DNA from: Streptomyces coffeae
GTDB taxonomy: Bacteria > Actinomycetota > Actinomycetes > Streptomycetales > Streptomycetaceae
Reading direction: 5' to 3'
Assembly (NCBI RefSeq): GCF_016741875.1
Contig: NZ_JAERRF010000002.1
Span: forward strand, 124,001-188,000
DNA: 64,000 nt
The position numbers and the translations under genes were made by a program. Under the pieces are notes generated by a model. The model saw nothing but the letters and a program-made list of their open reading frames with translations, was not told the DNA's origin and made no database searches. Positions 8,912 to 21,102 of this stretch are shown here, piece by piece; the stretch's first letter is position 1; the number at the start of each line of letters is the position of its first letter.

Positions 8912-9373
8912 TCAGGCCACGTTGACCCGCCGGCCGGGCGGGGCCGCCTCCAGCCAGGCCAGAAAGCCGGTCAGGGCGTCCTCGCTCATCGCCAGCTCCA
9001 GCCGGGTGCCGTGGTGCAGACAGGCGAGCACCAGGGCGTCGGAGAGCAGGGCGAGCTCCTCCTCGCCCTTGGGCGTACGCCGCTCCAGCACCTCGATGGC
9101 GTCGCGCTCCAGCACCCGGCGGGGCCGGAAGGCGTAGGAGAAGACCCGGAACCACTCGACACGGTCGCCGTTGTAGCGGGCGACCCCGTACACCCACCCC
9201 TTGCCGCTGGGCTCGGACCGGCCGTCGCCTCCGTCGGCGCTCCAGCGCAGTGAGCAGTCGAAGGTTCCGCCGGAGCGCTGGATCAGCCGTCGCCGCAGAC
9301 CGAAGACGAAGAGTCCCACCACCACGAGCGCGACGACCACGCCGCTCACAAGCAGAGCGAGGGACATCTTCAC
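8912..9373 (-). CDS. DUF2550 single-pass membrane protein
   Basis: The 153-residue protein has one N-terminal membrane helix (about residues 5-26) and a basic stop-transfer sequence RRRLIQRSGG. The soluble domain after it, starting FDCSLRW, is the DUF2550 domain found next to atpC in actinobacteria. Function is unknown. The GTG at 9373 and an ATG at 9367 share one GAGGAGG ribosome-binding site, so either could start the protein. It lies just downstream of the atp operon in the same direction but is separated from it by a hairpin start-to-stop region, so its expression may be partly independent. Confidence 0.88.
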   Translation of the reverse strand: MKMSLALLVSGVVVALVVVGLFVFGLRRRLIQRSGGTFDCSLRWSADGGDGRSEPSGKGWVYGVARYNGDRVEWFRVFSYAFRPRRVLERDAIEVLERRTPKGEEELALLSDALVLACLHHGTRLELAMSEDALTGFLAWLEAAPPGRRVNVA

Positions 9374-9415
9374 CGACCTCCTCGCGTCATCCGGAAAACC
9401 GCACCTGCATTACCA

Positions 9416-9460
9416 CAGCCGCGGACCGCTGAAGGAGTATTCCAGCGAGGTCCGCGGCTG
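9416..9460 (-). terminator. atp operon terminator hairpin
   Basis: A perfect 12-bp stem (CAGCCGCGGACC with GGTCCGCGGCTG) encloses 21 bases, within which GCTG and CAGC can pair further. It begins 26 bp after the atpC stop codon in the direction of transcription. It also sits just upstream of the DUF2550 start, so it probably separates that gene from the operon. Confidence 0.75.
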
Positions 9461-9485
9461 AGGTTCTCGACCGTACGTGACAGGC

Positions 9486-9863
9486 TCAGTGCACTCCTGC
9501 CACCGCGCGCAGTCGGACGTCGGCGCGCCGTTCGGCGGCGGCGTCCGCCTCCGACTTGGCACGCTCCAACGCCCGCTCCGCGCGCTTGACATCAATCTCG
9601 TCGGACAGCTCCGCAACCTCGGCCAGCAGCGAGAGCTTGTCGTCAGCGAACGAGATGAACCCGCCGTGCACCGCGGCGACGACCGTTCCGCCATCGCTCG
9701 TACGGATGGTCACCGGGCCGGACTCCAGGACACCGAGCAGCGGCTGGTGGCCGGGCATCACGCCGATGTCACCCGATGTGGTGCGCGCGATGACCAAGGA
9801 GGCCGTGCCGGACCAGACACTCCGGTCCGCCGCGACCAGCTCGACATGCAGCTCAGCAGCCAA
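9486..9863 (-). CDS. atpC: ATP synthase F1 subunit epsilon
   Basis: The 125-residue epsilon subunit links the central stalk to the c ring and can inhibit ATP hydrolysis. The N-terminal beta-sandwich contains the signature GDIGVMPGHQPLL, and the C-terminal helical hairpin is the segment rich in Asp, Glu and Arg after ALERAKSEADA. It is the last gene of the minus-strand atp operon, 108 bp after atpD, and is followed by a strong hairpin. Confidence 0.97.
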   Translation of the reverse strand: MAAELHVELVAADRSVWSGTASLVIARTTSGDIGVMPGHQPLLGVLESGPVTIRTSDGGTVVAAVHGGFISFADDKLSLLAEVAELSDEIDVKRAERALERAKSEADAAAERRADVRLRAVAGVH

Positions 9864-9971
9864 CGTGGCTCCTCGGGTCTACCTGCCGGGTACGACAGGG
9901 CTTCGTCACAGAATAACGGGCGTTCGGAGAGGGGCGGGACCGGGCCCACCCCTCTCCCATGAGCACTGGGC

Positions 9972-12346
<2,375 letters not shown>

Positions 12347-12348
12347 GC

Positions 12349-13920
12349 TCAGCCCTCGCCCAGCAGCTTGCCGTCCGAGGTCTCGAACTGCCGCTTGAAG
12401 GTGTCCACCGACTCAGCGAGCGAGGCGATGGTGTCGTCGGACATCTTGCCGCCCTCGACGATGGAGGTCAGCAGGCCCTTGTGCTCACGGTGCAGGTAGT
12501 CCAGCAGCTCACGCTCGAAGCGGCGGACGTCCTCGACCGGAACGTCGTCCATCTTGCCGTTGGTACCGGCCCAGATGGAGACGACCTGGTCCTCGGTGGC
12601 GTACGGGGCGTACTGCGTCTGCTTCAGCAGCTCGACCATGCGCGCACCGCGCTCCAGCGACGCCTTGGAGGCCGCGTCCAGGTCGGAGCCGAAGGCGGCG
12701 AACGCCTCGAGCTCGCGGTACTGGGCGAGGTCCACCCGCAGTCGGCCGGAGACCTGGCGCATCGCCTTGTGCTGCGCGGAGCCACCGACTCGGGAGACCG
12801 AGATACCGACGTTCAGCGCGGGGCGCTGGTTGGCGTTGAACAGGTCCGACTCCAGGAAGCACTGGCCGTCGGTGATGGAGATGACGTTGGTCGGAATGAA
12901 CGCCGACACGTCGTTGGCCTTGGTCTCGACGATCGGCAGACCGGTCATCGAACCGGAGCCCATCTCGTCGGAGAGCTTGGCGCAGCGCTCCAGCAGCCGG
13001 GAGTGCAGGTAGAAGACGTCACCCGGGTACGCCTCACGGCCCGGCGGACGGCGCAGCAGCAGGGAGACGGCGCGGTAGGCGTCGGCCTGCTTGGACAGGT
13101 CGTCGAAGACGATCAGGACGTGCTTGCCCTGGTACATCCAGTGCTGACCGATGGCCGAGCCGGTGTAGGGGGCCAGGTACTTGAAGCCCGCCGGGTCGGA
13201 CGCCGGGGCGGCGACGATGGTGGTGTACTCCAGCGCGCCCGCCTCCTCCAGCGCGGCGCGCACGCCCGCGATGGTGGAGCCCTTCTGGCCGATGGCGACG
13301 TAGATGCAGCGGACCTGCTTCTTCGGGTCGCCCGAGCGCCAGTTGTCGCGCTGGTTGATGATCGTGTCGACGCACAGCGCGGTCTTGCCGGTCTGGCGGT
13401 CGCCGATGATCAGCTGACGCTGGCCACGGCCGATCGGGGTCATCGCGTCGACGGCCTTGTAGCCGGTCTCCATCGGCTCATGCACCGACTTGCGGTCCAT
13501 GACCGTGGGGGCCTGCAGCTCGAGGGCGCGGCGGCCCTCGGTCTCGATCTCGCCGAGGCCGTCGATCGGGGCACCCAGCGGGTCGACGACGCGGCCGAGG
13601 TAGCCCTCGCCGACGGCGACCGAAAGGACCTCGCCGGTGCGCTGCACCTGCTGGCCCTCCTCGATCCCGCTGAACTCACCGAGGACAACCGCACCGATCT
13701 CGCGCTCCTCGAGGTTGAGGGCGAGGCCGAGGGTGCCGTCCTCGAACTTCAGCAGTTCGTTCGCCATGGCCGAGGGAAGTCCCTCGACCTTCGCGATGCC
13801 GTCGCCGGCAACGCTGACCGTACCGACCTCCTCGCGCGAGGCCGCGTCCGGCTTGTACGCCTGGACAAAGTTCTCCAGCGCGTCCCGGATCTCCTCCGGC
13901 CGGATCGTGAGCTCCGCCAT
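12349..13920 (-). CDS. atpA: ATP synthase F1 subunit alpha
   Basis: The non-catalytic nucleotide-binding subunit, 523 residues from the ATG at 13920 ([15 protein letters not shown]). A longer in-frame start at 13971 would add 17 residues that do not resemble the family. The Walker A motif is GDRQTGKTA, and the C-terminal region [16 protein letters not shown] carries the arginine finger. The N-terminus [16 protein letters not shown] contacts the delta subunit. It lies 89 bp after atpH and 2 bp before atpG. Confidence 0.98.
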   Translation of the reverse strand: MAELTIRPEEIRDALENFVQAYKPDAASREEVGTVSVAGDGIAKVEGLPSAMANELLKFEDGTLGLALNLEEREIGAVVLGEFSGIEEGQQVQRTGEVLSVAVGEGYLGRVVDPLGAPIDGLGEIETEGRRALELQAPTVMDRKSVHEPMETGYKAVDAMTPIGRGQRQLIIGDRQTGKTALCVDTIINQRDNWRSGDPKKQVRCIYVAIGQKGSTIAGVRAALEEAGALEYTTIVAAPASDPAGFKYLAPYTGSAIGQHWMYQGKHVLIVFDDLSKQADAYRAVSLLLRRPPGREAYPGDVFYLHSRLLERCAKLSDEMGSGSMTGLPIVETKANDVSAFIPTNVISITDGQCFLESDLFNANQRPALNVGISVSRVGGSAQHKAMRQVSGRLRVDLAQYRELEAFAAFGSDLDAASKASLERGARMVELLKQTQYAPYATEDQVVSIWAGTNGKMDDVPVEDVRRFERELLDYLHREHKGLLTSIVEGGKMSDDTIASLAESVDTFKRQFETSDGKLLGEG

Positions 13921-14009
13921 CTGGGTTCCCTGCTCTCCTTGTTGGGCCCGAAGTATCTGACTACGGCCCAACTCGGGCCGCTTACATGCTTGTTGAGTTG
14001 GTGGCTGTG

Positions 14010-14825
14010 TCAGCCGGCCATCCGGCGGGCCGCCTCGTCGAGACGTTCCGCGATGGTCCCGTTGATGACCTCGTCGCCGATCCGCACCGCGATCCCGCCG
14101 AGGGCCTCCGGGTCCACATCGAGGTTGAGGTGGACCTGGCGGCCGTACAGCTGGGCCAGAGCCGCGCCGAGGCGCTGCTTCTGCTGATCGCTGAGCGGTA
14201 CCGCCGAGGTCACGACAGCAACCGTACGGTCGCGGCGTGCCGCGGCCAGCTTGGTCAGCTCGTCGAGACCCGCTTCCAGGCTACGTCCGCGCGGCTGGGT
14301 GACCAGACGCACCACAAGGCGCTCGGTCACCCGGTCCGCCCGGCCGTCGAGCAGCCGGCGCACCAGGTCGGCCTTGGCCGTGGTGCTCGCGTTCCGGTCG
14401 GACAGCGCGCTGCGCAGCTCCGGCGAGGAGGAGACGATCCGGCTGAACCGGAACAGCTCGTCCTCGACGTTGTCGAGGGTGCCGGCCCGCTGGGCCGCCA
14501 CGAGGTCGGCGGCGGACGCCAGCTCCTCGATCGCGTCCGCCAGATCACGCGAACGCGACCAGCGGGAGCGGACCATCCCGGACACCAGGTCGACGGTCTC
14601 GCCGCCGACCTGCCCGCTCAGCAGGCGTCCGGCCAGCTCGGCCTTGGCCTCGCCGGGCTGCGCCGGGTCGGTGAGGACCCGACGCAGTGAGACCTCGCGG
14701 TCGAGCAGCGCGGTGACGGCGGCCAGCTCATCGGCGAGCTTCGTGGCGTCGACGGAGGTGTTGTCCGTCAGGGCGTCGAAGCGCTCGCGCGCGGCTGCCA
14801 GTGCCTCCCTGCTCGCTCCGTTCAT
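14010..14825 (-). CDS. atpH: ATP synthase F1 subunit delta, long actinobacterial form
   Basis: The stator subunit joins the b subunit to the top of F1. At 271 residues it is about 90 longer than the E. coli delta subunit, as usual in actinobacteria. The N-terminal six-helix domain starts near [14 protein letters not shown], and the conserved C-terminal part includes [19 protein letters not shown] and [15 protein letters not shown]. Its ATG overlaps the atpF stop by 4 bp (ATGA). Confidence 0.97.
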   Translation of the reverse strand: MNGASREALAAARERFDALTDNTSVDATKLADELAAVTALLDREVSLRRVLTDPAQPGEAKAELAGRLLSGQVGGETVDLVSGMVRSRWSRSRDLADAIEELASAADLVAAQRAGTLDNVEDELFRFSRIVSSSPELRSALSDRNASTTAKADLVRRLLDGRADRVTERLVVRLVTQPRGRSLEAGLDELTKLAAARRDRTVAVVTSAVPLSDQQKQRLGAALAQLYGRQVHLNLDVDPEALGGIAVRIGDEVINGTIAERLDEAARRMAG

Positions 14826-15382
14826 CGGCCGGCCTCGGCCTTCGAGCCGTCCGCGGCCTTGGCCTCGAGCTCGTCGAGGAACCGGTCGATGGTGCGGCTC
14901 TGCCGGGCGACGTCCTCGACGGACTCGCCGACGATCTTGCCGGCCAGGTCGGTGGCGAGCTTGCCCACGTCCTGGCGCAGTGCCTGGGCGGCCTGCTTGC
15001 GGTCGGCCTCGATCTGGGCGTGACCGGCGGCGATGAGCTCCTCACGCTGCCGCTGGCCCTCCGCGCGCATCTCGGCGATGAGCGCGGCGCCCTGCTCCTG
15101 CGCCTCCTGGCGCAGGCGCGCGGCCTCGTGACGGGCGTCCGCGAGCTGGGCGCGGTAGTCCTCGAGGACCTGCTGGGCCTCGGCCTGAAGGGCCTCGGCC
15201 TTCTCCATCCCGCCCTCGATGGCCTCGCGACGCTCATCCAGAACACGGTTGATGTTCGGGAGAAGCTTCTTCGCGAGGAACACGAAGACGATGGCGAAGG
15301 CGATCAGGCCGATGACCAGCTCCGGGATCGGCGGGATGAGGGGGTTCTCCTCCTCAGCCGCCACCTGTACCAGGGCGTTCAT
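14822..15382 (-). CDS. atpF: ATP synthase Fo subunit b
   Basis: The peripheral-stalk subunit, 186 residues. One N-terminal membrane helix (about residues 22-40, ELVIGLIAFAIVFVFLAKKL) is followed by a long charged coiled coil rich in Ala, Glu, Gln and Arg. Only one b gene is seen, so the stalk should be a homodimer. It starts 37 bp after atpE and overlaps atpH by 4 bp. Confidence 0.97.
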   Translation of the reverse strand: MNALVQVAAEEENPLIPPIPELVIGLIAFAIVFVFLAKKLLPNINRVLDERREAIEGGMEKAEALQAEAQQVLEDYRAQLADARHEAARLRQEAQEQGAALIAEMRAEGQRQREELIAAGHAQIEADRKQAAQALRQDVGKLATDLAGKIVGESVEDVARQSRTIDRFLDELEAKAADGSKAEAGR

Positions 15383-15419
15383 CTCAGTGCCTTCCGTCTG
15401 TGGTGGTCAACGCGGTGCG

Positions 15420-15737
<318 letters not shown>

Positions 15738-16547
15738 TCAGTGGTGCTCGGCGAGCGCGCCCTGAACGTAGTTGCAGGCCAAGAGCACGAAGACGTACGC
15801 CTGGACGGCCTGGATGAAGAGCTCGAACGCGGTCAGCAGGATCGTCATGATGAACGACGCGCCCGCGTAGGCGATCCCGATGCCGTTCAGCAGGTACCAG
15901 CTGCCGATGGTGAACATCAGCAGCAGGAGATGGCCCGCGAACATGTTGGCGAAGAGCCGGACCGCGTGAGTGAAGGGCCGGATGATCACGTTCGAGAAGA
16001 ACTCGATCACGACGATCATGGGCAGGATCCCGCCCAGCGACTTGTCGTAGCCGGTGATGTTCTTCCAGCCGCCGACGAACCCGTGCTTCTTGAACGTCAG
16101 GTACATCCACATGATGTAGACGATCGCGGCGAGACCGGCCGGGAAGGCGATGATCGACGTCACCGGGAACTGGGCGACCGGAATGATCGACCAGAGGTTC
16201 ATGATCCAGACGAAGAAGAACAGGGAGACCATGAAGGGGACGTACTTCTCGCCCTCCTTCTTCCCCAGGGCCTCGTAGACGAGCCCGCGGCGCACGAAGT
16301 CGTAGCCCGCCTCGCCGACCATCTGGAGCTTGCCCGGGACCACCTTGGCGCGGCCGAAGGCCGCCCAGAAGAACCAGATGACAACGCCGGTGCCCAGCAG
16401 GGCCAGCAGCATCGGCTTATTGAACTCGAAACCGCCCACCGTGAAGAGCGGCTCGAACTTGAACGAATGGAGTCCGGGTGCCGGGAAGCCGCACCCATCG
16501 AAGATGTGGCAGTTCGTCTCGAAGGCGAGCGTCTGGTCAGAACTCAC
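15738..16547 (-). CDS. atpB: ATP synthase Fo subunit a
   Basis: The proton-channel stator subunit, 269 residues from the GTG at 16547. This start has a GAAGGAG ribosome-binding site eight bases away and matches the family N-terminus; the longer open frame to 16613 does not. The essential arginine lies in HAVRLFANMFAGH, and a further conserved polar helix lies near the C-terminus (FELFIQAVQAYVF). Five or more membrane helices are visible. It lies about 265 bp after atpI and 75 bp before atpE. Confidence 0.97.
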   Translation of the reverse strand: MSSDQTLAFETNCHIFDGCGFPAPGLHSFKFEPLFTVGGFEFNKPMLLALLGTGVVIWFFWAAFGRAKVVPGKLQMVGEAGYDFVRRGLVYEALGKKEGEKYVPFMVSLFFFVWIMNLWSIIPVAQFPVTSIIAFPAGLAAIVYIMWMYLTFKKHGFVGGWKNITGYDKSLGGILPMIVVIEFFSNVIIRPFTHAVRLFANMFAGHLLLLMFTIGSWYLLNGIGIAYAGASFIMTILLTAFELFIQAVQAYVFVLLACNYVQGALAEHH

Positions 16548-16811
16548 CGCGAGCTCCTTCAGCGTGGCGCATGGGTACGGCAACCTCGTTGTGTCGGCGC
16601 GGCACACGGCCACGGAACGGCACTGGACTGGTCTTACGGATGTGGGGGCGGCTGATCGGCGGGGGGCCGAAGGCTGTGTCGGGCATCAGCTGCATGGGCC
16701 GCCGATTCCACCCCGCGGAATACGGGGGTTCGGCTACCTGCGCCCGCTGTGCCTCAGATGGCACCGGACGATAGCAGGTGAGCGGACGTGCCTTTATACC
16801 GGCCCTACCGA
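16548..16811 (-). other. atpI-atpB intergenic region, no gene seen
   Basis: I see no convincing coding frame in these 264 bp. It holds the atpB ribosome-binding site and, in minus-strand sense, a TATCGT box near 16768-16773 that could be a -10 element for an internal promoter. I found no good -35 match, so an internal promoter is speculative. Confidence 0.4.
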
Positions 16812-17267
16812 TCACGATGTGGACCCGGCGGGAGCGGACTTCTTCGCCCCCTCGGGCTTGCGTTCGTCCTCGGCTTCGGGCTGCACGTAAAGGATCTTGG
16901 CCTTCATATGGGCGCGGGCCTGTGCGGCAATCCACACCAGAACCGCGGCGAGCAGCGCGAGGCCGAATGCCTTGGTGGAGAACAGGGTGGTGTCCCTGAA
17001 CACCGCGAGCAACACCGCGACCAGCAGGAACTGGGTCATGTAGAGAACCAGCCCCATCATCTGGAACAACTGCGGAAGGTACTTGGCGGTGCGCTCCAGC
17101 ACGATGAGGCCGGTGGCCATCACCGCGGCACCCAGAAGCGCCCCGAAGGAGGCTCCGAGCGCGCCCTTTCCACCGGCGACCACAGCACTGACAGCGACGG
17201 CGACCACCCCGGCAACGGCCGTGGGCGCGGCGCAACTCAGAAGCGTTCGGGCGTCGTTGGACTGCAT
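16812..17267 (-). CDS. atpI: ATP synthase protein I-like membrane protein
   Basis: The 151-residue protein has four hydrophobic segments and a charged C-terminus (EAEDERKPEGAKKS). It is the first gene of the atp operon, the usual place for atpI, which assists c-ring assembly or Mg transport in other bacteria. The ATG at 17267 (MQSNDARTLL) has a GGAGAA ribosome-binding site; the open frame extends upstream to 17384, but that stretch lacks such a site. Sequence similarity within this family is low, so the name rests mainly on position and topology. Confidence 0.85.
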   Translation of the reverse strand: MQSNDARTLLSCAAPTAVAGVVAVAVSAVVAGGKGALGASFGALLGAAVMATGLIVLERTAKYLPQLFQMMGLVLYMTQFLLVAVLLAVFRDTTLFSTKAFGLALLAAVLVWIAAQARAHMKAKILYVQPEAEDERKPEGAKKSAPAGSTS

Positions 17268-17406
17268 GAAGGGTTCTCCGGCAAGAGTCGGAAGCAGCGT
17301 TTCGTCGTGAACGAGCGTATCCCGGGGGATGAGGGAGACCTCGCGACGAAGGACCGTCGCACTACGGCCCCTCGGCTCTGGCACCGGGTTTAGTGAACGG
17401 TATCAC

Positions 17407-17436
17407 AAACTATTTGATGAGGTCTTTACCTGCCAA
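17407..17436 (-). promoter_or_regulatory. Predicted atp operon promoter
   Basis: On the minus strand a TTGGCA -35 box (17431-17436) is separated by 18 bp from a TAGTTT -10 box (17407-17412). This matches the Streptomyces HrdB consensus well, and the surrounding DNA is unusually AT-rich. Transcription would start near 17400, giving a leader of about 130 bases before atpI. Confidence 0.65.
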
Positions 17437-17565
17437 GTGTGCTGCCCGTCACACACAGGAGTTATGGACTCCACATCGCGCTGACGCCATGACGTTCCGC
17501 ATTGCGGAGATCAGCACTCCGGAACGGAGATCACCCAGAGATCACTGGGGAGTTCACCAGGGCGC

Positions 17566-18909
17566 TCACCGCGGAGTGCCGATCTTCCTGCGGTGGGTGA
17601 ACCGGGAACGGTCGCCGATCGCGGTGGCGCCGTTGATCCCGGCCGGCATCGGCCGCGGCGCGGACTCCTCCGCCACCGGATCCGTGGTTCCGGCGTCGCC
17701 GGCCTCGGTATCGGCCACGGCCTCCGCCCGCGCGCCCCGGTGGCCACGGCGGTAGCGCGGCGGTACGAAACCCTCGGCCCAGCTCGGCACCCGCGGGGTG
17801 AACCGCGGCAGCAGCAACAGCACCAGCCCTACCCCGCTCAGCGCCACGATCGCCAGCACGAACCACATACCGACGCTGTTCACCGAGTACGCCACCGCAC
17901 CGAAGGCGATCAGCGCCGACCAGAAGTACATGATCAACACGGCCCGGCTGTGCGAGTGGCCGATCTCCAGCAGCCGGTGGTGCAGATGGCCGCGGTCGGC
18001 CGCGAACGGCGACTGGCCCCGCCAGGTGCGCCGCACGATGGCCAGCACCAGGTCGGCGAAGGGCACCGCGATGACGGTCAGCGGCAGCAGCAGCGGAATG
18101 TAGACCGGCACGGTGGCGTGCACCGCGGCCTTCTCGGACCCGGCGAACAGCTTCATCGCGTCCGGGTCCACCTGGCCGGTGATGGAGATGGCACCCGCCG
18201 CCAGCACCAGGCCGATCAGCATCGAGCCGGAGTCGCCCATGAAGATCCGCGCGGGGTGGATGTTGTGCGGCAGGAAGCCCACGCACATGCCCATGAGGAT
18301 GGCCGCGAACAGCGTCGCGGGGGCGGCGGCCTCCAGGCCGTAGCCGTACCAGATGCGGTAGGCGTACATGAAGAACGCGGCGGCGGCGATGCACACCATG
18401 CCGGAGGCCAAACCGTCCAGCCCGTCAACGAAGTTGACCGCGTTGATGGTGATGACGACCAGCGCCACCGTCAGCAGTGTGCCCTGCCAGGGCGTCAGCG
18501 AGACCGGTCCCACACCGGGCACCGGCAGCCACAGGATGGTCAGACCCTGGAGCACCATCACCCCCGCGGCGATCATCTGGCCGCCCAGCTTGATCAGCGC
18601 GTCCACGCCCCACTTGTCGTCCAGCACACCGAGCAGCCAGATCAGCCCGGCGCCCGAGAGCAGCGCGCGCGGCTCGTTCGACGTTTCGAAGACGTCCTTG
18701 AGGTTGGTGAGGTGAGCGGCGACCAGCAGCCCCGCGCACAGCCCGCCGAACATGGCAATGCCACCGAGCCGCGGCGTGGGCTCGCGGTGCACATCACGGG
18801 CACGGATCTCCGGCATCGCGCCAGCCGCGATGGCGAACTTCCGCACCGGCCCGGTCAGCAGATAGGTGACCGCGGCCGTGATGCACAGAGTCAGCAGGTA
18901 TTCACGCAC
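17566..18909 (-). CDS. WecA/TagO-like undecaprenyl-phosphate sugar-phosphate transferase
   Basis: The enzyme transfers a sugar 1-phosphate (probably GlcNAc-1-P) from a UDP-sugar to undecaprenyl phosphate, the first step of teichoic-acid or other cell-wall glycopolymer synthesis. The 447-residue product has about ten or eleven membrane helices. It shows the metal-binding DD pair (Asp97-Asp98, GVLDDKWG), the NFVDGLDGLASG loop (from Asn159) and HIHPARIFMGDSGSM. The C-terminal 80 residues are polar, acidic then basic, and probably cytoplasmic. It lies between the atp operon and glyA on the minus strand, a conserved actinobacterial arrangement. Confidence 0.93.
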   Translation of the reverse strand: MREYLLTLCITAAVTYLLTGPVRKFAIAAGAMPEIRARDVHREPTPRLGGIAMFGGLCAGLLVAAHLTNLKDVFETSNEPRALLSGAGLIWLLGVLDDKWGVDALIKLGGQMIAAGVMVLQGLTILWLPVPGVGPVSLTPWQGTLLTVALVVITINAVNFVDGLDGLASGMVCIAAAAFFMYAYRIWYGYGLEAAAPATLFAAILMGMCVGFLPHNIHPARIFMGDSGSMLIGLVLAAGAISITGQVDPDAMKLFAGSEKAAVHATVPVYIPLLLPLTVIAVPFADLVLAIVRRTWRGQSPFAADRGHLHHRLLEIGHSHSRAVLIMYFWSALIAFGAVAYSVNSVGMWFVLAIVALSGVGLVLLLLPRFTPRVPSWAEGFVPPRYRRGHRGARAEAVADTEAGDAGTTDPVAEESAPRPMPAGINGATAIGDRSRFTHRRKIGTPR

Positions 18910-18984
18910 AGGCTGCCCCAGAGGTATCGCTGGCCATCACAGCCACACACCCTATGCGTGTCGGACCACTGCCGGTGAACGTAC

Positions 18985-20331
18985 TTACAGACGTCCTACA
19001 CCTTCGGATGGTTGCACGAGTCGGCCCACGTCCGGATAGGGCGGAAATCTGCCGGCCAGTTCCGCCACCTTCTCCCGTATCACGCCCTCGTCCCGCAGCG
19101 CGGTTCCGATCAGCGCGGCTATGCGTTCCATCTCGGGTGTTCCCATCCCCTGCGTGGTCACCGCCGCGGTGCCCAGCCGCAGCCCCTTGACGCACCCTCC
19201 GGGCTCCGTCGCGGACGCCAGCGCACAGGTGTCCAGCACGATCCCGGAGGCGGCGCAGCGGGTCCGTGCGGCGCGTCCCTCCAGGCCCAGCGGGGCCGGA
19301 TCCGCGGTGATCATGTGGGTGTCGGTACCGCCGGTGGTGACCGCGAGACCCTCCGCGACCAGCGCGTCGGCCAGCATCCGGGCGTTGGCCACCACCCGCT
19401 GCGCATAGGCGGTGAAGGCGGGCGCCGCGGCCTCACCGAACGCCACCGCCTTGGCCGCCACGGTGTTCATCTGGGCACCGCCCTGGGTGAACGGGAACAC
19501 CGCCCGGTCGATGCGCTCGGCCAGGTCCGCCCCGCACAGCAGCATCCCGCCGCGCGGTCCGCGCAGCACCTTGTGTGTCGTTGCGCACACCACGTCGGCG
19601 TACGGCACCGGACTGGGCGCCGCCTTGCCCGCGACCAGCCCGATGGGGTGTGCGGCGTCGGCGATGAGATACGCCCCCACGTCGTCCGCCACGGCCCGGA
19701 AGGCGGCGTAGTCGGGGTGGCGGGGATAGGTGATCGAGCCGCACACGATGGCCTTCGGCCGGTGGGCCCGGGCCAGCCCGCGGAGCTGGTCGTAGTCGAT
19801 GAGCCCGGTGGCCGGGTCCACGCCGTAGCCGATGAAGTCGAACCAGCGGCCGGAGAAGTTCGCCGGGGAACCGTGGGTGAGATGGCCGCCGTGCGTCAGC
19901 GCCATCGCCAGCACGGTGTCGCCGGGCCGCAGCAGCGCGGCATACGCGGCCAGCACCGCCGAGGAGCCCGAATGCGGCTGCACATTGGCGTGCTCGGCGC
20001 CGAACAGGGCCTTCGCGCGGTCCTGGGCGACCCGCTCGGCGATGTCCACCAGTTCACAGCCGCCGTGGTGGCGGGCTCCGGGGTAGCCCTCGGCGTACTT
20101 GTTGGCCAGCGGCGAGGCCAGGGCGGCGAGGACGGCGGGCGAGGTGAAGTTCTCCGCGGCGATCAGCTGGAGCCCGCTGGAGACGCGGTCCATCTCGCTC
20201 ACGATGATCCCCGCCAGCTCGGGGTCCTGGCGGGCGAGCGCCGCGAAGTCGGGTCCCCAGGGGGTACGGCCCAGGGCAGCGGGGGGATCGGCGGAGGTGC
20301 CGCCCCGGGGCCCGGCGGGGGTGACGGCCAT
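18985..20331 (-). CDS. glyA: Serine hydroxymethyltransferase (variant active-site loop)
   Basis: The PLP enzyme interconverts serine and glycine with tetrahydrofolate. The 448 residues include the PLP lysine (Lys254, ATTHKVLRGPRGG), the Asp225/His228 pair (IADAAHPIG) and an N-terminal YAEGYPGARHHGGCE loop. In canonical enzymes that loop reads YAEGYPGKRYYGG, so the Lys is Ala and both tyrosines are His here. The ATG at 20331 is the only sensible start. It lies with wecA, ptp, tsaC and prmC on the minus strand. Streptomyces usually has a second glyA, so this copy may be specialised. Confidence 0.9.
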   Translation of the reverse strand: MAVTPAGPRGGTSADPPAALGRTPWGPDFAALARQDPELAGIIVSEMDRVSSGLQLIAAENFTSPAVLAALASPLANKYAEGYPGARHHGGCELVDIAERVAQDRAKALFGAEHANVQPHSGSSAVLAAYAALLRPGDTVLAMALTHGGHLTHGSPANFSGRWFDFIGYGVDPATGLIDYDQLRGLARAHRPKAIVCGSITYPRHPDYAAFRAVADDVGAYLIADAAHPIGLVAGKAAPSPVPYADVVCATTHKVLRGPRGGMLLCGADLAERIDRAVFPFTQGGAQMNTVAAKAVAFGEAAAPAFTAYAQRVVANARMLADALVAEGLAVTTGGTDTHMITADPAPLGLEGRAARTRCAASGIVLDTCALASATEPGGCVKGLRLGTAAVTTQGMGTPEMERIAALIGTALRDEGVIREKVAELAGRFPPYPDVGRLVQPSEGVGRL

Positions 20332-20439
20332 CGCTGCTCACAGCCTTGGGAGGGTTCGGGCGTCACCCCCAAATGTAGGCCGGGCGGGCCGTTGGTGCGC
20401 GGCGTACCGCCGCCGCGGCCACCGCGGCCCCGGCGGTCC

Positions 20440-21102
20440 TCAGGCCGGGGCGGGGACCCCCGTGAGGGCCGTGACGACCGGGTCCAGCGCCTGGTGGATC
20501 TCGTCGCCGATGGAACGGAAGAAGGTGATGGGCGCGCCGTAGGGGTCGTACACCTCGTCCGCCTCCTCGCTGGGGGCCAGCAGCCAGCCGCGCAGCGCCG
20601 CCGCCGCCTGCACCAGCGCGCGGGCGCGCTCGACCACCCCGCCCGCCTCCTCCGGGTCGGGGAGGGTGGCGGGGTCTATGGCCCGTACCAGCCGGGTGAA
20701 CTCCTTGAGGGTGAAGGTGCGCAGACCCGCCGAGTGCCCCATCGAGATGACCTGGGCGCGGTGGTCACGGGTCGCGGTGAGCACCAGATCGGCCCGGATG
20801 ACGTGCTCGTCGAGCAGTTCGCGGCCGAGGAAGCCCGCCGGGTCGGCGCCGAAGTCGGTCAGGACGGTCGCGGCGTGCGCCTCCATGGGCGCGCCCTCGT
20901 GCCCCCAGGTGCCCGCGCTCTCCACGATCAGTCCGCTGGTGCGGGCGCTGCCGAGGCGGTGGGAGAGGGCATGCCGGGTCAGCCGCTCGGTGATCGGCGA
21001 GCGGCAGACGTTGCCGGTGCTGACGTGGAGGATGCGGAAGGCGGTCTCGGCGTGCTTCGCCCGGTGTTCCGCTATGCCACGCCCCGTCTCAGGGGCTGTC
21101 AA
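20440..21102 (-). CDS. Low-molecular-weight tyrosine-phosphatase-fold protein, catalytic Cys replaced by Ser
   Basis: The 220-residue product matches the LMW-PTP/arsenate reductase fold. The phosphate loop reads VSTGNVCRSPITERL, whereas active enzymes have C-x-G-N-x-C-R-S. The nucleophilic position is therefore Ser (codon AGC checked on the minus strand), so ordinary phosphatase chemistry should be lost. The C-terminal DP pair (DEVYDPYG) resembles the general-acid loop. No ATG or GTG fits the reading frame before the domain. A TTG at 21102, overlapping the tsaC stop codon, is the best start, with translational coupling. A phosphopeptide-binding or regulatory role is possible. Confidence 0.82.
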   Translation of the reverse strand: MTAPETGRGIAEHRAKHAETAFRILHVSTGNVCRSPITERLTRHALSHRLGSARTSGLIVESAGTWGHEGAPMEAHAATVLTDFGADPAGFLGRELLDEHVIRADLVLTATRDHRAQVISMGHSAGLRTFTLKEFTRLVRAIDPATLPDPEEAGGVVERARALVQAAAALRGWLLAPSEEADEVYDPYGAPITFFRSIGDEIHQALDPVVTALTGVPAPA

